Below, piece by piece: positions 60,651 through 64,000 of a stretch of 64,000 bases of DNA (positions are counted from its first letter, which is position 1; every line of letters starts with the position of its first letter). The translations under genes were made by a program, and so were the position numbers. The DNA comes from Parerythrobacter aestuarii. Its GTDB lineage: Bacteria > Pseudomonadota > Alphaproteobacteria > Sphingomonadales > Sphingomonadaceae. The stretch is from contig NZ_JARBWD010000001.1 in assembly GCF_030140925.1 (NCBI RefSeq), positions 1,612,001 to 1,676,000 on the forward strand. Reading direction: 5' to 3'. The notes beneath the pieces are model-generated. The model saw only the letters and a program-made list of their open reading frames with translations, was not told the DNA's origin and did no database searches.

Positions 60651-61013
60651 CTATTGCAGTGGACCCGTCCTGACGCAACGAACCCGGCTAAGTGATCCGT
60701 CGGCATTCTTGAGCCTAAGCATACCCGTGCCTTGTCGCTTGTATTGTTCGTCCTTGAGTGGACCCCGAGTGAAGACAAGGTCGTCCCCTGTCATGAGATA
60801 GGTCCCGGAGCCCTTCGGGCTGAGATAGCGAGAGGCGTTCTTGATGGAGAACTTCTTGTCAATCGGCACCCAGGCGCTGCCACCGGCATCCCCGGGCAGC
60901 GAGCATTGGTAGCGGCCAACGGGCAAGGTCTTGAGTGGCCCGTCGGCCAGCACCGGCGAGGCTGCGCCGGCCAGTGCGGCGCCACCTGCAACGATAATTG
61001 CCAGTCGTTTCAT
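60651..61013 (-). CDS. Secreted protein of unknown function
   Basis: 120 residues from the ATG at 61013. Signal peptide MKRLAIIVAGGAALAGAASPVLA, then a beta-rich domain starting LPVGRYQCSLPGDAGGSAW with two cysteines (YQCS and VRCVR) likely bridged. No recognised family. Convergent with the M23 gene, with stops only four bases apart, and divergent from efp. Confidence 0.7.
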   Translation of the reverse strand: MKRLAIIVAGGAALAGAASPVLADGPLKTLPVGRYQCSLPGDAGGSAWVPIDKKFSIKNASRYLSPKGSGTYLMTGDDLVFTRGPLKDEQYKRQGTGMLRLKNADGSLSRVRCVRTGPLQ

Positions 61014-61143
61014 AGGGAGTAGTCCTAGCATGGCGGCCCGCTTAGCTCCACTAACCTTGCTCCTCCCTTAGCGCCAAGCTAAAGGGCGCTGCCAACAGCT
61101 GCGCCAAGGTGCGGCAATCACACCCTTACAAGGCTCTTGTCTC

Positions 61144-61707
61144 ATGAAAATCAGCGGCGTGGACATCCGTCCCGGCAACATTCTCGAATATGAAGGCGGC
61201 ATCTGGAAGGTTGCCAAGATCCAGCATACCCAGCCGGGCAAGGGCGGGGCCTATATGCAGGTTGAAATGAAAAACCTGCAAGATGGCCGCAAGACCAACG
61301 TGCGTTTTCGCAGCGCGGATACGGTTGAGAAAGTACGTTTGGATACCAAGGAATACCAATTCCTCTACGAGGATGGCGACATGCTGGTGTTCATGGAACA
61401 GGAAACCTACGAACAGATCTACCTCCCGAGCGACCTGTTGGGTGATGCACGACCATTCTTGCAGGACGGCATGCAAGTGCAGCTCGAACTGTGGGAAGAA
61501 AAGCCGATCAGCGTGCAGCTGCCGCAACAGGTCGAGGCCGATATCGTCGAAGCCGATGCGGTGGTGAAAGGCCAGACCGCATCTTCCAGTTACAAGCCGG
61601 CCGTGCTGGACAATGGGGTCCGCATCATGGTTCCGCCACATATCGAGAGTGGCACACGCATCGTTGTCGACGTCTACGAACAGACGTATGTCGGCAAGGC
61701 AAGCTAA
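61144..61707 (+). CDS. efp: Elongation factor P
   Basis: 187 residues: the three-domain EF-P that rescues ribosomes stalled on polyprolines. [23 protein letters not shown] then [17 protein letters not shown], with the modifiable lysine at residue 33 in the KGG tip loop, and the C-terminal VVPP-like [26 protein letters not shown]. No epmA/epmB-type modification genes are present in the window. Together with the IMPase gene 400 bases downstream it keeps the alphaproteobacterial efp-suhB order. Confidence 0.97.
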   Translation: MKISGVDIRPGNILEYEGGIWKVAKIQHTQPGKGGAYMQVEMKNLQDGRKTNVRFRSADTVEKVRLDTKEYQFLYEDGDMLVFMEQETYEQIYLPSDLLGDARPFLQDGMQVQLELWEEKPISVQLPQQVEADIVEADAVVKGQTASSSYKPAVLDNGVRIMVPPHIESGTRIVVDVYEQTYVGKAS

Positions 61708-61732
61708 CGCACGGCCCTAGAAGGGGAAAGCA

Positions 61733-62080
61733 ATGGGCACCCATCCGAAACTTGAGAAGATCAACCTCGACAAGAGTTACATCCTGGGGGTGATCTACGA
61801 TGATGAATCGCTGACGCTGGAAATGGATTTCCGGCTTGAAGCGGACCATCCGGAGTTCAAGGCCCCCGAAGCCGGGCAGGATGGTTGCTATCGACAGGGC
61901 TTTGTTCGTTTCTCCGACATGGATGATTTGCGCCTGCGCAAGACCAAGGTCGAAGAAGGCAAGAACGTCGATCTCAGCATCATCAATGCGGCGACGATCG
62001 ATGCCGACTATGCCTTTATCGACAGCGGTTGGGGCGAAATCGAATTGACGGCGCAATCGATCCAGATCGCGTTCGACTGA
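61733..62080 (+). CDS. Small conserved protein of unknown function
   Basis: 115 residues, acidic, with a predicted beta-rich fold (YILGVIYDDESLTLEMDFRLEADHP, then ADYAFIDSGWGEIELTAQSIQIAFD). No recognised motif or signal peptide, so cytoplasmic. AAGGGGAAAG precedes the ATG. It lies between efp and the IMPase gene on the same strand, with about 20 bases on each side, and is probably cotranscribed. Confidence 0.65.
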   Translation: MGTHPKLEKINLDKSYILGVIYDDESLTLEMDFRLEADHPEFKAPEAGQDGCYRQGFVRFSDMDDLRLRKTKVEEGKNVDLSIINAATIDADYAFIDSGWGEIELTAQSIQIAFD

Positions 62081-62099
62081 CACAGAAAGAATTTGAGTA

Positions 62100-62918
62100 A
62101 TGGCAGCCCTATCGGGTCTCATTCGCGTCATGGAAAAGGCTGCCCGCAAGGCGGGTGGCAAGCTGCGGCGTGACTTCGGCGAAGTCGAACATCTGCAGGT
62201 AAGCCGCAAAGGCCCTGCGGACTTCGTCTCAAAGGCAGATCGTATCGCTGAGCGGACGATCTATGACGAGTTGATTCATGCCCGCCCCGACTGGGGATTC
62301 GTGCTGGAAGAAGCAGGCATAATCGAAGGTGATCCGAACAAGCCGCGCTGGATCATCGATCCGCTCGATGGGACCAGTAATTTCCTGCATGGAATTCCGC
62401 ATTTCGCAATCAGTATTGCAGTACAGGAACCCAAACTCGACGGTTCGGGCTGGGGCGAGGTAACTGCGGCGCTAATCTACCAGCCGATCACAGATGAGAC
62501 ATACTGGGCTGAGAAAACTCGCGGTGCCTGGCTCCATGACGGACGCCTGCGCGTTTCCGCGCGACGCACCCTTCCGGAGGCTCTGGTTGCAACAGGCATC
62601 CCGTTCCAGGGACATGGCGACTTCGCAGAATGGAGCCGCATTTTCGGAGCGATCGGCCCGGAAGTGGCCGGAATTCGCCGCTTCGGTGCGGCCTCGCTCG
62701 ATCTCGCGTGGCTTGCTGCCGGCCGGTTCGACGGTTTCTGGGAGAGTGGCCTCAATGATTGGGATACTGCCGCCGGCTGCCTGATCGTGCGGGAAGCAGG
62801 CGGCTTTGTCAGCGATTTCCGTGGCCGATCGCAGCCCATTCATTCGGCGCAGGTTCTGGCGGCCAATGATGCGTTGCACTCGAAGCTGCACAAACTTCTC
62901 GCTAATGCGCTGAAGTAG
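62100..62918 (+). CDS. suhB: Inositol monophosphatase family protein (SuhB-like)
   Basis: 272 residues. Metal-binding blocks FVLEEAGIIEG, IIDPLDGTSNFLHGIPHFAISIA and WDTAAGCLIVREAGG are those of IMPase/SuhB. In E. coli SuhB hydrolyses inositol phosphate and is also a cofactor of NusA-dependent rRNA antitermination. Its location downstream of efp is the alphaproteobacterial suhB context. It differs from the IMPase at 13918, so the two paralogues probably serve different substrates. Confidence 0.9.
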   Translation: MAALSGLIRVMEKAARKAGGKLRRDFGEVEHLQVSRKGPADFVSKADRIAERTIYDELIHARPDWGFVLEEAGIIEGDPNKPRWIIDPLDGTSNFLHGIPHFAISIAVQEPKLDGSGWGEVTAALIYQPITDETYWAEKTRGAWLHDGRLRVSARRTLPEALVATGIPFQGHGDFAEWSRIFGAIGPEVAGIRRFGAASLDLAWLAAGRFDGFWESGLNDWDTAAGCLIVREAGGFVSDFRGRSQPIHSAQVLAANDALHSKLHKLLANALK

Positions 62919-62970
62919 ACTACTTGCAGCCGAGGGCCGGCAGCGCTATCCGCCGCCCTCCTGGAAGCGT

Positions 62971-63055
62971 GCCCCTGTGGCGGAATTGGTAGACGCGCTC
63001 GACTCAAAATCGAGTTTCTAACGAAGTGCCGGTTCGAGTCCGGCCAGGGGTACCA
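62971..63055 (+). tRNA. tRNA-Leu (anticodon CAA)
   Basis: 85-base class II tRNA with a long variable arm. Acceptor GCCCCTG/CAGGGGT, D-arm GGCGGAATTGGTAGAC, anticodon stem CTCGA/TCGAG around CTCAAAA (CAA), T-arm CCGGTTCGAGTCCGG, discriminator A and encoded CCA at 63053-63055. Confidence 0.97.
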
Positions 63056-63179
63056 ATCCGACAATCCCTTACCTGGCAACTTGGCCTTGTAACCTGTCGT
63101 GTCTCCTGCACGAATAGCGACGGGTTGAACGCGGCGTGGCAAGCGCACACAATGCCCGCCGCAAACAGGGGATTGCACA

Positions 63180-63764
63180 ATGACCTTCACACCTCGCGGG
63201 GCCGCCAAGGCTGTGGCCTGGGCTCTGCTGGCAACCGTCGCTACTCAGATATTCTACATGGCGGTGGTTGCGCCGACGGACGATGCGCTGTTGCGCAAGG
63301 CAACCTGGACGGCAGAGATGGCGCTGTTCTCGCTCGTCTTCGTAGCATCGCTTCCACTGGCTGGACGGAGCAAGGCACCGCTTGTCTGGTCAACCGTTGC
63401 CTTGGCAGGCGTGGTCAATGTCATCCAAGTGGGAATGGGGCTCGCTGAGTTCGGCCCGGCTCGTGAGGCAGCCGATGAACACGTATTCCGGACAGTTCTC
63501 AACGGCGCCTTCTTCCTCTATTTTCACGGAAAGGCGATGATGGGTCTCGCTGCGGTCGGGGTTGGCCTCGCAGCTATTCGGCAATCGAACACCACTGTGA
63601 GGATTATTGGTGGATTGTCGTTCCTGTCCGGTGCCGCTGCTGTCGTGCTTAATCTCTATAGTATGGCGAACGGGATGGACATCGTGTTTGCAGCGGGAGC
63701 GGCAGGTACGGTTGCGACAGCGTTCTTCGCCTTGATCGTTCTTGTAGGTAAGAATGAACCATAA
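63180..63764 (+). CDS. Multi-pass membrane protein of unknown function
   Basis: 194 residues, about six hydrophobic helices (AVAWALLATVATQIFYMAVV, ALFSLVFVASLPLAG, VWSTVALAGVVNVIQVGMGL, AFFLYFHGKAMMGLAAVGVGLAAI, SFLSGAAAVVLNLYSM and VFAAGAAGTVATAFFALIVLV). No recognised motif. It stands alone between tRNA-Leu and the permease start; no operon partner. Confidence 0.65.
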   Translation: MTFTPRGAAKAVAWALLATVATQIFYMAVVAPTDDALLRKATWTAEMALFSLVFVASLPLAGRSKAPLVWSTVALAGVVNVIQVGMGLAEFGPAREAADEHVFRTVLNGAFFLYFHGKAMMGLAAVGVGLAAIRQSNTTVRIIGGLSFLSGAAAVVLNLYSMANGMDIVFAAGAAGTVATAFFALIVLVGKNEP

Positions 63765-63870
63765 ATATCTGAATGGGATAGAAAAAATGGCATAGCCCAC
63801 AGGATAAGCGAGGCCCCGGAAGAGATTACCGTTTGCGTCCTCCGAATGAGACGGTAACCTGTGCCTGGCT

Positions 63871-64000
63871 ATGATCGAGGCACCTTCCTTTCATGCGATA
63901 GCTGCCATGGTCGTAACGATCGCGATGTTCGTGGCCTTCGTTCGCGGCAAAATGTCGATCGAGATCATCTCGCTGCTCACCATCGCCGTTATTGCCGTCG
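63871..64000 (+). CDS. SLC13/DASS-type permease, N-terminus only (cut by window edge)
   Basis: The ATG at 63871 opens MIEAPSFHAIAAMVVTIAMFVAFVRGKMSIEIISLLTIAVIAV, running off the window. A hydrophobic first helix, then MSIEIISLL and a second helix, is the usual start of SLC13-like sodium/anion permeases with TrkA-C domains. Only 43 residues are seen, so the family call is provisional. Confidence 0.6.
   Translation, partial: MIEAPSFHAIAAMVVTIAMFVAFVRGKMSIEIISLLTIAVIAV

Noticed and set aside
1..64000. CRISPR arrays, insertion sequences, prophage or integrase genes
   Set aside because: None seen; no spaced direct-repeat arrays, transposase motifs or tRNA-integrase pairs.

Overview
The window is a high-GC chromosomal segment of an alphaproteobacterium, most likely a sphingomonad of the Erythrobacter/Altererythrobacter type. 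The reasons are the conserved alphaproteobacterial block ahcY - divL - tsaE - amgK - murU - addB - addA - trxA, the alphaproteobacterial families DUF2842 and SdhE, the efp-suhB pair, and a branched-chain E1alpha/E1beta/E2 operon. No rRNA, prophage, insertion sequence, integrase or CRISPR array was seen. Four tRNA genes are present (Asn-GTT, Pro-CGG, Asp-GTC, Leu-CAA), and a structured RNA between zapA and the formyl-THF cyclo-ligase gene is probably 6S RNA.

Layout. 1-13.9 kb: end of a peroxiredoxin gene, a small secreted protein, ahcY behind a palindromic operator and a leader with competing hairpins, then a tightly overlapping run: DivL (tyrosine in place of the phospho-accepting histidine), TsaE, AmgK and MurU (cell-wall recycling), AddB and AddA (double-strand-break repair), then thioredoxin. 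13.9-28.4 kb: an IMPase-family phosphatase, argJ, secA, a GNAT acetyltransferase, a TSUP permease, tRNA-Asn, nadK, an EAL phosphodiesterase, mfd, sdhE and recG.

28.4-38.7 kb is the exceptional part: an apparently complete minimal thiopeptide (pyridine-containing thiazolyl peptide) biosynthetic cluster. It encodes a 60-residue precursor whose core is SCIIFSCNGCSCSC plus an acidic tail, followed by six co-oriented enzyme genes: a large split LanB glutamylation dehydratase, a small divergent LanB-like protein (candidate [4+2] pyridine synthase), an RRE/ocin-ThiF-like leader-binding protein, a YcaO cyclodehydratase, a SagB-type azoline dehydrogenase and a LanB elimination-domain protein. This equals the seven-component set (TbtA-G) that suffices for thiomuracin core assembly. 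Thiopeptides are best known from Actinobacteria and Firmicutes, so a compact cluster inserted among housekeeping genes of a sphingomonad is unusual. An inverted-repeat-rich AT-rich leader precedes the precursor and a strong hairpin follows it. No transporter, regulator, protease or immunity gene is linked.

38.7-64 kb returns to housekeeping: LMW phosphatase and ABC1/UbiB-like kinase, DUF3429, tRNA-Pro, thyA, the branched-chain dehydrogenase operon, tRNA-Asp, a nitronate monooxygenase, a GPH-type transporter that seems to start at CTG, DUF2842, the folate cyclo-ligase, 6S RNA, zapA, then a central-carbon block (tkt, gap, pgk, fda) carrying a serine hydrolase, a thioesterase and a 2OG-oxygenase-like gene. 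Then come thiE, an M23 peptidase, efp, an IMPase, tRNA-Leu and the start of a permease gene cut by the window edge. Calls rest on reading motifs and gene order by eye; no database search was run.
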